The notes under the pieces were generated by a model, which was given only the letters and a program-made list of their open reading frames with translations, was not told the DNA's origin and made no database searches. This document shows, piece after piece, positions 52,339-62,132 of a stretch of 64,000 nt of DNA. The stretch lies in the NCBI GenBank assembly GCA_966212235.1, contig CBIHPP010000024.1, positions 1 to 64,000 of the forward strand, in the 5' to 3' direction. The stretch comes from Niastella sp966212235 (GTDB taxonomy: Bacteria; Bacteroidota; Bacteroidia; Chitinophagales; Chitinophagaceae). Made by a program: the position numbers and the translations under genes. Each line of letters opens with the position of its first letter. Positions within the stretch are counted from its first letter, which is position 1.

Positions 52339-52908
52339 TTAAAAAGCCTGATCACATACATATACGTGAGAGCTGTCATCACCAACAATTATAGTTTGTT
52401 CGTTGCCCCGATTAAATTTGAAATTGTATTTTGTTAGACTGTCACCAAGTGTTTGGGGAGTCCACCAAATGGGTTTATCGTTAAAAGAATTAATAAAGTT
52501 CATTGAATCAGACTTCGGCAATCTGTATTTTTCATACTTTTTCGTAGCTATAATTCTATTCAATTCTGTCGGGCAAATTTTTAGTTCCATCCATATGCAG
52601 CAATCAATTTTCGGAATTACCTGGTCTTTGAAGTTGACTACTGTTACACATTTATCTATTGGTTTTTTAAATAGCACGGTATAAACTTCATTTGCGTCTT
52701 TTGGACTTGAATTACGTATTACTCTAACAATGTCAGATTTTATTTTGCCAGGTCCTGTATAAATAAAAAGAAGCAGTATTGAAATAAAGCAAATTGTAGT
52801 TGATAAAAATATTGTCTTTTTTGAAAGCCTGGTTCCTTTGATGGAAATGTATAACAAAAAGAAAATTAATGAGGCACTTAGTATTAGTAAAAGAATCGTC
52901 TCAGCCAT
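52339..52908 (-). CDS. membrane-anchored hypothetical protein
   Basis: 189 residues. Two N-terminal hydrophobic segments (about 2-23 and 33-52) are followed by a soluble domain with two pairs of Cys (DKCVTV, DCCIWMELKICP) and the phrase FNDKPIWWTPQTLGDS. No family recognised. The soluble part probably faces the periplasm. It lies 42 bp upstream of the AraC gene, but boundary repeats lie just before its own start. Confidence 0.72.
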   Translation of the reverse strand: MAETILLLILSASLIFFLLYISIKGTRLSKKTIFLSTTICFISILLLFIYTGPGKIKSDIVRVIRNSSPKDANEVYTVLFKKPIDKCVTVVNFKDQVIPKIDCCIWMELKICPTELNRIIATKKYEKYRLPKSDSMNFINSFNDKPIWWTPQTLGDSLTKYNFKFNRGNEQTIIVGDDSSHVYVCDQAF

Positions 52909-52942
52909 ATGCTTAATTAATTGAACAATGCCCTAAAATTGA

Positions 52943-53002
52943 AACCAACATTATATTCCCGCTATTATACGCCACTTTCTAGTAGGAAACAATATTTGTA
53001 AA
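52943..53002 (-). other. attC-like boundary, copy B
   Basis: On the minus strand ATATTGTTTCCTACTA and TAGCGGGAATATAATG are imperfectly complementary around AGTGGCGTATAA, followed by GTTGG. It shares most positions with copy A at 49755-49812 over about 55 bp. Confidence 0.45.
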
Positions 53003-53046
53003 AAAATATTTTGATATGAAAATCGCACCTGTCGCCAATTTCCCTG

Positions 53047-53604
53047 TCACTGTTTCAAATAACGAAGCGCGATACATCCTGATTTGAAGATCTTTGACTC
53101 AACCAATTTTAATTGTAACTTCTCCTGCAGGCTGGTACTATCCAACAACCGTCTCCCCTCTCCTGCAATTACTGGCTGAACGACAAAACGATATTCATCA
53201 ACCAGACCAAGTTCTATAAGTTGTGTAGGAAGCATTACTCCACCGGTTAAAATATTTTTGCCTTGCTCTTGTTTCAATGCAAGTATTTCGTCCTGAAGAT
53301 CCGTACGAACAATTCTCGTGTTTTTATCTTCAACGCTGTCTAATGATTGGGAGAAAACAACTTTTTTGATGGAGTCAAATGTTTGTGCAAATTCGTTCAT
53401 TGCTTTTGTCTGTCCAGACTGATTTTTTGCCATATCGGGCCAAAAAGGAACCATCAAGTGATAGGTTTTACGCCCATATACGAGCAGGTCAACATCTCGC
53501 ATGAGGTTTGTAAAATATTCATGTACTTCTTCATCACCGTCTAATTTGGTATGGTCGCAGCAGCCGTCCAGGGAGAGGTTGATTGCGAAGATCACATTTC
53601 TCAT
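53047..53604 (-). CDS. dihydrofolate reductase family protein (RibD C-terminal type)
   Basis: 185 residues. The start MRNVIFAINLSLDGCCDHTK, the motif LLVYGRKTYHLMVPFWPD, and the NADPH-binding GKNILTGGVMLPTQLIELGL follow the RibD C-terminal/DHFR-like group. These are NADPH-dependent reductases of uncertain substrate, common in Bacteroidota. A short leader separates it from copy B of the boundary repeat; it may be the first non-cassette gene on this side. Confidence 0.88.
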   Translation of the reverse strand: MRNVIFAINLSLDGCCDHTKLDGDEEVHEYFTNLMRDVDLLVYGRKTYHLMVPFWPDMAKNQSGQTKAMNEFAQTFDSIKKVVFSQSLDSVEDKNTRIVRTDLQDEILALKQEQGKNILTGGVMLPTQLIELGLVDEYRFVVQPVIAGEGRRLLDSTSLQEKLQLKLVESKIFKSGCIALRYLKQ

Positions 53605-53773
53605 ATGATTGCTTTAAGTTTTTATTTTTACATAATGGCTAAAAGGCCTTATCTCTCATATTGCAAGTAAAATTTATATCATTTATACAACATTATCAAA
53701 TTCGTCGGCACTTGTTCGCATTTATACAATTTACAGTTCCAGGCTGCTTTTACCTTTACTAAAATATATAAAT

Positions 53774-54235
53774 ATGAGAAACTGCAAAAAAATGGCGCCT
53801 TTGCTCACTGTATTTTTGATCGGCCTGCATTTTATTGCCAGCGCTCAATTGGATGAAGCCAAAAAAGCCATCGCGGAAAGCAACGCCAACTATTTTAAGT
53901 CTTTTGTCAAAAACGACTCGTCCATTTTTATCAATAGCTACGCAGAAGATGCCTGCATCCTGGCACCAAATGCACCGGCCATGTGTGGCCGTGAAGCTTT
54001 TGCCCAATTCTTCCGATCGGCTTACCAGGACTATGGTTTGAGAAATGGCAAATTCATAACCACAGCGATATATGGGGATGGAAAAGAATATGTAACGGAA
54101 GAAGGCTTATGGCAATCATTTAATGCAAAAGGGGAATTGTTTGACGATGGCAAATTTTTAGTTCTTTGGAAGAAGACCAAAACCGGCTGGAAAATGTTCC
54201 GTGATTCGTTTAGCAGCAACCATCCGCCGAAATAA
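53774..54235 (+). CDS. secreted SnoaL/DUF4440-like protein
   Basis: 153 residues. The signal peptide ends IASAQ. The mature part is a single NTF2-like domain (INSYAEDACILAPNAPAMCG, WQSFNAKGELFDDGKFLVLW, GWKMFRDSFSSN). Function unknown; such proteins are ketosteroid-isomerase-like ligand binders. It is divergent from the DHFR-like gene. Confidence 0.85.
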   Translation: MRNCKKMAPLLTVFLIGLHFIASAQLDEAKKAIAESNANYFKSFVKNDSSIFINSYAEDACILAPNAPAMCGREAFAQFFRSAYQDYGLRNGKFITTAIYGDGKEYVTEEGLWQSFNAKGELFDDGKFLVLWKKTKTGWKMFRDSFSSNHPPK

Positions 54236-54335
54236 TCCCCGCATAGAGCTATTCGTAAGGGTTTGATCGCTTTTTATTACCTGTTAATGGCAACGCTTTT
54301 GCTTTAACACGCGTATAAGAGCAAACGCGTAAATT

Positions 54336-55838
54336 ATGACCAAAACTTTACAGGCAATTCGTAGCAACTGGCCAATTTATGTTATTGTTTTATTTGCTTT
54401 CATCCTGAGGGCCTGGAGATTGACCGGTCAAAGTTTATGGCTCGATGAACTGCACAATATGATCGAAGCTGACCCGGCTATTTCCTGGGGCCAGCTATTT
54501 TCTTATTTAAAATGTTGTGATCAGACTCCCCCATTATATTTTATTATTGAGCGTTTAGCTTTTACCTTTTTTGGACATACAGAAGGTGTAGCCAGGTCAA
54601 TATCTGTCATTGCAGGTACAATAAGCGTATGGTGTATGTGGTTATTGGGAAGGGAAGTTTATAATAAGCGGCTGGGCTATATAGCGGCCATACTAACCTG
54701 TGTAAACTATTATAACATCTATTACGCTCAGGAAGCAAGAAGTTACATATTTGCGTTCCTGTTTGCAACATTATCTTTCCTGTATTTTATTAAATTAATC
54801 AAATCTCCTGTAAGAAAGAATGTTATTTTATATGCTGTATTTACCTTGTTGCTGCTTTATAGTCACTACTATAGTTTATTTGTTGTAGCCGCACAAGGAC
54901 TGCTGGCGTTGCTTTTCATTTTCCTGGAAGAAAAGAGAACAGAAAAGACCAGGCTTTTTAAAGCCTTTTTATTCAGTGGCATTATCATATTGGTTGGGTA
55001 TGCCCCCTGGTTACCCGTTCTGTTGGAAGTGTCCAAAATCAGATCTTTCTGGATTGGCCCCGTATCGCCTGATTTCATACTTACCTTTTTTAAGAACTAT
55101 TTCGGTGATACTACAACATTGATACCTATCCTTACGGTGCTATTGATCGTTTATATAGTTCATGTTTATTTGAGCAGCCGGGAGGTAGGCACATCCCGCA
55201 ACATTAAAAATAATCCTTTGCATTTTAGTTTCATCGTTATGCTGGGATGGATCTTTATTACTTATCTTATTCCATACCTGAGATCAATGCTTGTTGTGCC
55301 TATGTTATACAATCGTTATACCATTGTGGTATTGCCTGCCATACTGCTGGCATTGGCCTTTGGCATAGAGAGTTTTAAAACATCGATTGTAATATACAGC
55401 ATTACAACCCTGATTGTCGTACTATCGTTTATTGATATTGTTGTTGCCAAAAAATACTATGGGGATGTTCATAAAACCCAATTCAGAGAAATGACAACCT
55501 TCGTGGTGCGTGAAAACAAGGGCAATTATCCTATTGTTAACCAGGTAACATCCTGGCACCAGCAATACTATTTAAAAAAGTTGGGATCACAGGCCACATT
55601 GATGGCACGTGATAAAGAGGCACTGGTGGATTCTATTGTAGCAGGGGCCACACCTCAGTGGGCAGTAAATGGGTTTTGGATCGTAGGCGCACACAATGAG
55701 CAACCCATTAAAGAAGAACGTTTAAAAATGCTGGATAAAGATTATGTGCTGCTTAAGCAGGATAAATTTTTTGATGCCTGGGCGCAATTATTTGTTTCAA
55801 GGAAAAAATTGTTAGCCAATCACCAACCAGTTAAATAA
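54336..55838 (+). CDS. glycosyltransferase family 39 (ArnT/PMT-like)
   Basis: 500 residues with about ten membrane helices. The first periplasmic loop carries the GT39 acidic motif SLWLDELHN, and QEARSYIFAF follows the fourth helix; PLYFIIERLAFTFFGH is also typical. Proteins of this group transfer a sugar from a polyprenyl-phosphate donor to a lipid or protein on the outer face of the inner membrane. The acceptor is unknown. It stands alone and ends at a strong terminator. Confidence 0.9.
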   Translation: MTKTLQAIRSNWPIYVIVLFAFILRAWRLTGQSLWLDELHNMIEADPAISWGQLFSYLKCCDQTPPLYFIIERLAFTFFGHTEGVARSISVIAGTISVWCMWLLGREVYNKRLGYIAAILTCVNYYNIYYAQEARSYIFAFLFATLSFLYFIKLIKSPVRKNVILYAVFTLLLLYSHYYSLFVVAAQGLLALLFIFLEEKRTEKTRLFKAFLFSGIIILVGYAPWLPVLLEVSKIRSFWIGPVSPDFILTFFKNYFGDTTTLIPILTVLLIVYIVHVYLSSREVGTSRNIKNNPLHFSFIVMLGWIFITYLIPYLRSMLVVPMLYNRYTIVVLPAILLALAFGIESFKTSIVIYSITTLIVVLSFIDIVVAKKYYGDVHKTQFREMTTFVVRENKGNYPIVNQVTSWHQQYYLKKLGSQATLMARDKEALVDSIVAGATPQWAVNGFWIVGAHNEQPIKEERLKMLDKDYVLLKQDKFFDAWAQLFVSRKKLLANHQPVK

Positions 55839-55866
55839 TTTTCGGGTTCCAGGTAGGTACCAAAAC

Positions 55867-55892
55867 AAAACCCGCTATGACAGCGGGTTTTG
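55867..55892. terminator. bidirectional terminator
   Basis: AAAACCCGC and GCGGGTTTT pair around TATGACA with T-rich flanks on both strands. It separates the converging GT39 and SusD genes. Confidence 0.8.
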
Positions 55893-55930
55893 TTGTTTAA
55901 TGACATTTTCAGACCTGGTCAGCAATGATC

Positions 55931-57403
55931 CTAAAACCCCGGATTCTGCGGTAACAAATTCTTATTGACCTGGATCTCTGATTGCGGGATCGGAAAAAGC
56001 AGGTGGTTATCATCGATGGTGATCCCCAGCGTACTCATCGCCTGCTTGAACCGGCCCAACCGTATCAGGTCCCACCGGCGCTCCCCTTCCACGCACAATT
56101 CCCTCGCCCTGTCTTTCACCAGACTGTCGACAAATGCACTGGAAGTAGGTGTGTTTGTCAAATTCAACAGTTGTGTAGGATCTGTGAGTCCGGCCCTTTT
56201 TCTTACGGCATTTACCCCGTCGAATTTTGCCGCATTCGCCGGGTCTATATTATTCATCGCCTCCGATTGCATCATTAATACATCTGCATATCGAATCACG
56301 ATCCAGTCTACCTGCGAATTATTCCCGCCGCCATTGGCCAGCCAATAGGGATCGCGGTACTTATAAAAGAACGGCGTTACCGATTGCGTAGTACCATTCG
56401 TTACACTCACCGCTTTATTGGCCAGGTTATAATTCTTCCTAATGGAATCGGCCGCACTGTACCCGCTGGTAAAGAAATTATTCTGGCAGAAAAAAGAAGC
56501 GGAGCCGTTGATGATGTTCGGGGTAAACATTCTTAATGTAATATTCCCCGTGGCAGGCGGCAAAGCAAACCGTACACACCAAATATGTTCTGCACCATAT
56601 TTCTTACTCACGTCAAATATATCGGCATAATTGGGCAACAGCGAATACACTTTCGAATTGATCACTTTGTTACAGGCTGCCAGGGCATTCTGGTTATCTG
56701 CCGCATCGGCAAAGGGGGTATTGGCGCGGGTTAGGTACACCCTGGCCAGCATCGCTGATGCGGAGCCGGATGACACCATGCCCTTACTGGATGATGGTAT
56801 TTTGTTCTCCGGCAGGCAATTAGCCTCCGCATATTGCAGATCGCTGATGATTTGCCTGTATATATCGGCAGCAGACGAGCGATTCGGATATAAAGTGGTG
56901 TCGGTACTGCCCACGATCGGCGCAACGATCAATGGTATATTGCCGAAGCTTCTCGTCAGGTCGAAATAAGCCAGGCCCCGCAGGAAACAGGCATTGCCTA
57001 CAATATTATTCCGGGCAGTTACATCCATATTGATCGCGGGCACGTGCGCAATTACGTCGTTGGCCGCCTTGATCATTTTATAACTGTTGATCCACCAGTT
57101 GCTGATCTCCCCATTGGTAGCTGTATAATTGTTCAGGTACAATGACATGCGGTCGGTATTTCCGGGAGCGGTGTATAACAGGTCTGCCGAATTCTCCGAA
57201 ATGATCCAGACCGTTCTTCCATAATAGGCTTGCGCCTGCATGCCGCTGAATACGCCATTCAGCGCTGCGGTTGCATCTGCCGCCGACTTGTAAAAATTGT
57301 CGGGGGTCAGAAAACTTTGTGGCTTTTCCGTCAGAAATTTCTTGCATCCCGCATTCAATAACAGGAAACAACCACTTATAATGAATATGATTTTCTTTTT
57401 CAT
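55931..57403 (-). CDS. SusD/RagB family outer-membrane lipoprotein
   Basis: 490 residues from MKKKIIFIIS. The lipobox is LNAGCKK. SusD hallmarks are the N-terminal FLTEKPQSFLTPDNFYKSAA, ALNGVFSGMQAQAYYG, and the C-terminal RARELCVEGERRWDLIRLGR with a final PQNPGF. It binds the substrate at the cell surface and caps the SusC channel encoded directly upstream (12 bp). No sigma/anti-sigma regulators or glycan hydrolases are in the window, so the ligand cannot be told. Confidence 0.95.
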   Translation of the reverse strand: MKKKIIFIISGCFLLLNAGCKKFLTEKPQSFLTPDNFYKSAADATAALNGVFSGMQAQAYYGRTVWIISENSADLLYTAPGNTDRMSLYLNNYTATNGEISNWWINSYKMIKAANDVIAHVPAINMDVTARNNIVGNACFLRGLAYFDLTRSFGNIPLIVAPIVGSTDTTLYPNRSSAADIYRQIISDLQYAEANCLPENKIPSSSKGMVSSGSASAMLARVYLTRANTPFADAADNQNALAACNKVINSKVYSLLPNYADIFDVSKKYGAEHIWCVRFALPPATGNITLRMFTPNIINGSASFFCQNNFFTSGYSAADSIRKNYNLANKAVSVTNGTTQSVTPFFYKYRDPYWLANGGGNNSQVDWIVIRYADVLMMQSEAMNNIDPANAAKFDGVNAVRKRAGLTDPTQLLNLTNTPTSSAFVDSLVKDRARELCVEGERRWDLIRLGRFKQAMSTLGITIDDNHLLFPIPQSEIQVNKNLLPQNPGF

Positions 57404-57415
57404 CTGCAAACAATT

Positions 57416-60400
57416 TTAGAATGTCATTTTTATGCCGGCAATAAATGTTCTGGCCGGAGGATATGGATTGAGATCGATACCCATGCTCAGGTTATCCAAC
57501 CCGAAAGAACTCACTTCCGGATTGTAGCCGGAATAATTGGTGAAGGTGTACAGGTTCTGCACCGTGAAGTAGATCAATGAGCTCTTGAACACTTTGGTAT
57601 ATTTTGGCAGCGGCGCATTATACGAAAGGGTTACCGTTTGTATACGCAGGTAGCTGCCCTTTTCCAGGTAATCACTGATGACACCGGTCCCCTTCTCGAG
57701 GTTGCTGTTTATACGCGGGATGGTATTGCTGGTTCCTTCGCCATGCCAGGCATTGGCTGTGTAATCAAACTGGTTATTGGTTCCGCCTACATGTGAATAC
57801 TTGGTCACATTGAGTATATCGTTGCCGTATACGCCTTGCAGAAAGACAGACAGGTTGAACCGGCCCATCGTAAAGTCGTTGGTAATACCAAAGATGAATT
57901 TCGGCATGGCATGACCGATGATCGTGCGGTCGGTACCCGTGATAGAACTATCGTTATCGAGGTCTGCGAAAATGGGATCGCCGGGCGTTACCTTCATTTT
58001 GGTACCGCTCTTGGTGATCTGGTCCTTGTTCTGCCAGATGCCGTTAAAGATATAGCCGTAAAAAGATCCGATCGGCTGTCCTACCCGCAGGATAGAAGGT
58101 GCCAATCCATTGGTGAGAATATAGGGTCCTGTTTGTCCTACCAGGATGTCATTGGTACCATTCAGGTCCAATATTTTGTTCCGGTTGGTTGAATAGTTGA
58201 CGGTGCTCGACCATTTGAACCGCTCGCCATCGATGTTTTTGGAAGAAACGGACACCTCAAATCCCTGGTTGCGCACTTTCCCTGCATTGAGCATAATACT
58301 ACTATAGCCCGAAGAGGTAGGAACAGAAACGTAAAACAACAGGTTACTCGTGGTTTTGTGATAATAATCCGCCGTCATCGTAATGCGGTTATTCAATAGG
58401 GCCACGTCAAAACCGACATCGGCCGACGCGGTACTTTCCCACGTTAAATTGGGATTGGCAATATTATTGGGCGTAGCGCCTACTACCCTGCTGGGGTTTG
58501 TGCCCAATGCATAACCGTTGCTGGTGTACTGCGACAGCGATTGATAGGAACCTATCTCCTGGTTACCGGTTATACCATAACTGGCCCGGAATTTAAGATC
58601 GCTGATCGCGGCGATATCTTTTATAAAGTTTTCATCCGACATGCGCCAGGCAAAGGCGCCGGATGGGAAATAACCCCATTTATGCGCTGTTCCAAACCGG
58701 GACGATCCATCGGCCCGCATCGTTAAGGTGAACAGGTATTTGTCTTTCAACCGGTAATTTGCCCGGCCAAAATAAGAAGCCAGCGTATTGAGGGTACCGG
58801 TAGAGGTAGGCGTTAGCGGCGAACTCCCTATACCGAGGTTATTCGCGCCCAGCGAATTGGTAAAATAATTATTGCTGGCCGTAGAGTAACCGCTTGTATC
58901 GAATCGCTGTATCGAAAATCCACCTACAATTTCTATCGCATGTTTGTGATTGATGGTCCTGCTATAGGTCAATGTATTTTCATTCAGCCAGCTATAGCGG
59001 TTGCTGGTACCTTCATAGCCTGAGCCTACCGTTGTAGCGCCCAGGAAAGTAGTGGAAGGTATATAGCGTTTCTCCGTGCTGCTGCTGATATCGGCCCCTA
59101 CACTCACCTTTAATTTCAGGTCTTTGATAATTTCATATTCACCGTACATATTCACCAGTCCCCTGAAAGTGGCAATGCGGTCATTAGACATAACAATGCC
59201 GGCCACTGCATTGCCCGCACCGGATACATAAGGCAGGGGCTGGTTCTGGTAACTATAGGCGCCTGTGCTATCGTAGAGCGGAAGTGCGGGGTTCATCACC
59301 AGCGCGCTGCCGGCCGCCCCATATCCTACCCCGGTCTTGGTGGCGTCTACCCGCTGTGAACTATAACCGAGCTGGGAGGTAAACCCGGTCTTTATTTTTT
59401 GACTAACCTTATGATCGAGGTTAAACCGGATGGTGCCGCGCCTGAAGCCCGTATTGCGCATGATGCCATCCTGGGCCGTATAATTCAGGCTGAGGTAATA
59501 GCGGGTATCGGTATTTCCGCCATTAAAGCCCAACTGGTAGCTTTGCATGGGAGCGGCCCGGTATAAGGCATCCTGCCAGTCGGTGCCTGCGCCCAGTGCA
59601 TCTATCTGCGCCTGGGTGTATGGCAACTTAAGTGCCGTGGCCGGGTTCTGCAGGTTGTTTAATTGCTGCAGTGTGTCGAGATAGGTGGCAAACTGCGTAG
59701 CATTCATCATCTTCAGCTTTTTCGACATTTTCTGAATACCGTAGTAGGCATCGAACGTAATGGTATGCTGACCGGCAGTGCCTTTTTTTGTGGTGATGAG
59801 GATAACGCCATTGGCGCCGCGGCTTCCATAAATAGCAGTGGCTGATGCATCCTTCAATACTTCTATTGATTGTATATCGCCCGGGTTGATGGACGACAGG
59901 TCGCCAACGCCGGCGAATCCATCGATCACATATAATGGTTCATTGCCCGAGTTAATGGAATTGGTACCCCGGATGCGGATGGAGGTGGCGCTTCCCGGCT
60001 GACCGTCTGTTTGGGTAAACTGCAGACCGCTGACACGCCCCTGCAGCATTTGATCGGCCCTGATGACCGGTGTTTTTTCCAGGTCCTTTGTATTGATGGA
60101 GGCAACAGATCCGGTAACGTCCCTTTTGCGGGCCGTTCCATAACCTACGACAATAACGTCGTTCAGGTCATTCACTTTTTCTTTCAAAACAATGTCAATC
60201 GTTGTGATTCGTGTAATATCCACTTCCACCGGCTGATAGCCAACGTACGAAAAAACAAGGGTTGTTACACCGGAAGGCACAGCAATCGAAAACTTCCCTT
60301 CTCCATCGGTTGTCGTTGACAGAGAAGTTCCTTTTACCTGTACCGTAGCCCCCTCCAGTTTGGGGTTTACTGCCGACGATACCTTACCTGTAATTGTTCT

Positions 60401-60463
60401 TGTTTGCGCGTTAACAAAAGTGAAAGAGAATAATACGACCAGGACAATAAGTAATTTTTTCAT
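57416..60463 (-). CDS. SusC/RagA TonB-linked outer-membrane protein
   Basis: 1015 residues from MKKLLIVLVV. The signal peptide ends VNAQ. A CarboxypepD_reg-like domain (about 20-95) precedes the TonB-box/plug region with GYGTARKRDVTGSV and GSRGANGVILITTKKG, and a 22-stranded barrel ends in RTFIAGIKMTF. It imports oligosaccharides or other large ligands through the outer membrane with energy from TonB. It forms a SusCD complex with the following gene. Confidence 0.96.
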   Translation of the reverse strand: MKKLLIVLVVLFSFTFVNAQTRTITGKVSSAVNPKLEGATVQVKGTSLSTTTDGEGKFSIAVPSGVTTLVFSYVGYQPVEVDITRITTIDIVLKEKVNDLNDVIVVGYGTARKRDVTGSVASINTKDLEKTPVIRADQMLQGRVSGLQFTQTDGQPGSATSIRIRGTNSINSGNEPLYVIDGFAGVGDLSSINPGDIQSIEVLKDASATAIYGSRGANGVILITTKKGTAGQHTITFDAYYGIQKMSKKLKMMNATQFATYLDTLQQLNNLQNPATALKLPYTQAQIDALGAGTDWQDALYRAAPMQSYQLGFNGGNTDTRYYLSLNYTAQDGIMRNTGFRRGTIRFNLDHKVSQKIKTGFTSQLGYSSQRVDATKTGVGYGAAGSALVMNPALPLYDSTGAYSYQNQPLPYVSGAGNAVAGIVMSNDRIATFRGLVNMYGEYEIIKDLKLKVSVGADISSSTEKRYIPSTTFLGATTVGSGYEGTSNRYSWLNENTLTYSRTINHKHAIEIVGGFSIQRFDTSGYSTASNNYFTNSLGANNLGIGSSPLTPTSTGTLNTLASYFGRANYRLKDKYLFTLTMRADGSSRFGTAHKWGYFPSGAFAWRMSDENFIKDIAAISDLKFRASYGITGNQEIGSYQSLSQYTSNGYALGTNPSRVVGATPNNIANPNLTWESTASADVGFDVALLNNRITMTADYYHKTTSNLLFYVSVPTSSGYSSIMLNAGKVRNQGFEVSVSSKNIDGERFKWSSTVNYSTNRNKILDLNGTNDILVGQTGPYILTNGLAPSILRVGQPIGSFYGYIFNGIWQNKDQITKSGTKMKVTPGDPIFADLDNDSSITGTDRTIIGHAMPKFIFGITNDFTMGRFNLSVFLQGVYGNDILNVTKYSHVGGTNNQFDYTANAWHGEGTSNTIPRINSNLEKGTGVISDYLEKGSYLRIQTVTLSYNAPLPKYTKVFKSSLIYFTVQNLYTFTNYSGYNPEVSSFGLDNLSMGIDLNPYPPARTFIAGIKMTF

Positions 60464-60640
60464 TGTCATAATGTATTATTTGGTTGAGTTTAATTAAAAG
60501 CCAAATTACTTATGACCTGAACCTGTTATACAGGAATAATATGCGGTTTATTCAACCCTATTGGCATAAATTATAATTGCATGTCTATCATGGTTATTTG
60601 GTTATTATATGATGTTAATCAGGTGTTATTGAAAATACAA

Positions 60641-60680
60641 AAGACAGATGCAGGCGTCATCCGTGAGCTGCATCTGTCTT
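60641..60680 (-). terminator. terminator-like hairpin (13-bp stem)
   Basis: AAGACAGATGCAG and CTGCATCTGTCTT pair. A nearly identical stem (AAGACAGTTGCAG) lies at 63651-63684. It lies after the sugar dehydrogenase gene on the minus strand, upstream of SusC. The 60464-60640 stretch is the SusC leader. Confidence 0.65.
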
Positions 60681-60749
60681 TCATTCGCACATTAGCTAAT
60701 TATCACATTAGCTAATTAATTGGGTATATACTTCTACAAACAACAACAA

Positions 60750-62132
60750 TCAATCGTTCTTATTCTTTACCGCTACCAGTTTGTATATTTTTCCTGTATT
60801 TCCGGTGGGACCTAACAGGGAAGAAACAGTCAGATATACTTCCCCCTCATTATCCTGTCCGAACCCGCGCAGGTAATAGCCAACATCATCGGGGTGGCTT
60901 TTAAGTTCTACTTCATCATATGACCACATGCCACCGCCCATAGTAGCCATAAACAATTCGCCATTGGCCGTGGTGGGAGTTTGCGAAAAAGTGCCGAAGA
61001 TATATTTGCCATCCCAGCCTTTGAGGTCATTTCCCCGGTATACATTGCCGCCGATGACCGTAGTGGCTATACCACCCGCAGGATTCGACCAGTTGTTCAA
61101 TTCTATCACCGGATCGATCAATGGATTACCCAGGTTATCTTTTGAAGGGCAGGAAGCAAATACAGTGTCGTTATTGGCGGCATTGAAGCAATGCGTGCCT
61201 TCTTTTACATTCCAGCCGTAATTACCGCCTTTCTTCACCACACTAACTTCTTCCCACAATACCTGACCGGCATCGCCCGCAATCAACTGGTGCGAACCGC
61301 CCATATCGAAGGAAAAGCGGAAGGGATTACGAAAACCATAGGCGTATATTTCATCTTTACCGGGTTTCCCTACAAAGGGATTATCAGCCGGAATGGAATA
61401 TGGACTTCCATTTACATTGATCCGCAGGATCTTGCCAAACAAATTGGCTTCCACATTTTGCGCATTGCCGCCTGCATTGTCAGCATACCAGTCTTCTACA
61501 TGTCCTGGCGCCACATCGTTGGCTCCGCCGCCATCGCCCAGGGAAATGTACAGGTATTTATCAGGCCCAAATGCGAGCGTACCCCCATTGTGATTCGATT
61601 GTGGATCATCCCATTCCAGCAGGATCCTTTCTGAACTCATATTGGCGATGTTCTTATCACCTGATACCTTAAATTCTGAAATACGACTCAGGTTATTCCA
61701 TAAAATACCGGTTGCCGGACCACCGGCCCGGGGCGGCAATTGATAATAGATATAAAACAGGCCGTTGTTTTCAAATTCTGGATGAAATGCAAGGCCTAAT
61801 AATCCTCTTTCATCATAAGCAGCTGACAAAGTGATGAGTTTGCTGCTTACATCAATAAATGGTGTAGCCAGTTTATTACCGTTCTTATCAATGACCCATA
61901 CTTTTCCAATTTGATCGATGACAAAAAGCCGTTTGCTGTTATCGGGGCACGCTACCAATCCGATGGGAGACACCAGGTTATCCGTGATCAATTGAATATC
62001 AACTTCTTTTTCCTTTGGTACATGATCATTTTTTTTACATCCCCCCAAAACCAATACAACAAATACAATAGAAGTACATATGCCCAGTGACCAGTTGCGC
62101 CGGCAGGCATTGCTAGAAAGGTTGACTCTCAT
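60750..62132 (-). CDS. PQQ-dependent sugar dehydrogenase-like lipoprotein (GSDH family)
   Basis: 460 residues. The lipobox is LVLGGCKK. The six-bladed propeller of glucose/sorbosone dehydrogenases is shown by ERGLLGLAFHPEFENNGLFY, WDDPQSNHNGGTLAFGPDKY (catalytic His-containing NHNGG), LYISLGDGGGAND and IYAYGFRNPFRFSFD. It oxidises aldose sugars in the periplasm using PQQ, or a related cofactor. The gene is upstream of SusC/SusD on the same strand but ends at a hairpin, so co-transcription is unlikely. Confidence 0.9.
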   Translation of the reverse strand: MRVNLSSNACRRNWSLGICTSIVFVVLVLGGCKKNDHVPKEKEVDIQLITDNLVSPIGLVACPDNSKRLFVIDQIGKVWVIDKNGNKLATPFIDVSSKLITLSAAYDERGLLGLAFHPEFENNGLFYIYYQLPPRAGGPATGILWNNLSRISEFKVSGDKNIANMSSERILLEWDDPQSNHNGGTLAFGPDKYLYISLGDGGGANDVAPGHVEDWYADNAGGNAQNVEANLFGKILRINVNGSPYSIPADNPFVGKPGKDEIYAYGFRNPFRFSFDMGGSHQLIAGDAGQVLWEEVSVVKKGGNYGWNVKEGTHCFNAANNDTVFASCPSKDNLGNPLIDPVIELNNWSNPAGGIATTVIGGNVYRGNDLKGWDGKYIFGTFSQTPTTANGELFMATMGGGMWSYDEVELKSHPDDVGYYLRGFGQDNEGEVYLTVSSLLGPTGNTGKIYKLVAVKNKND

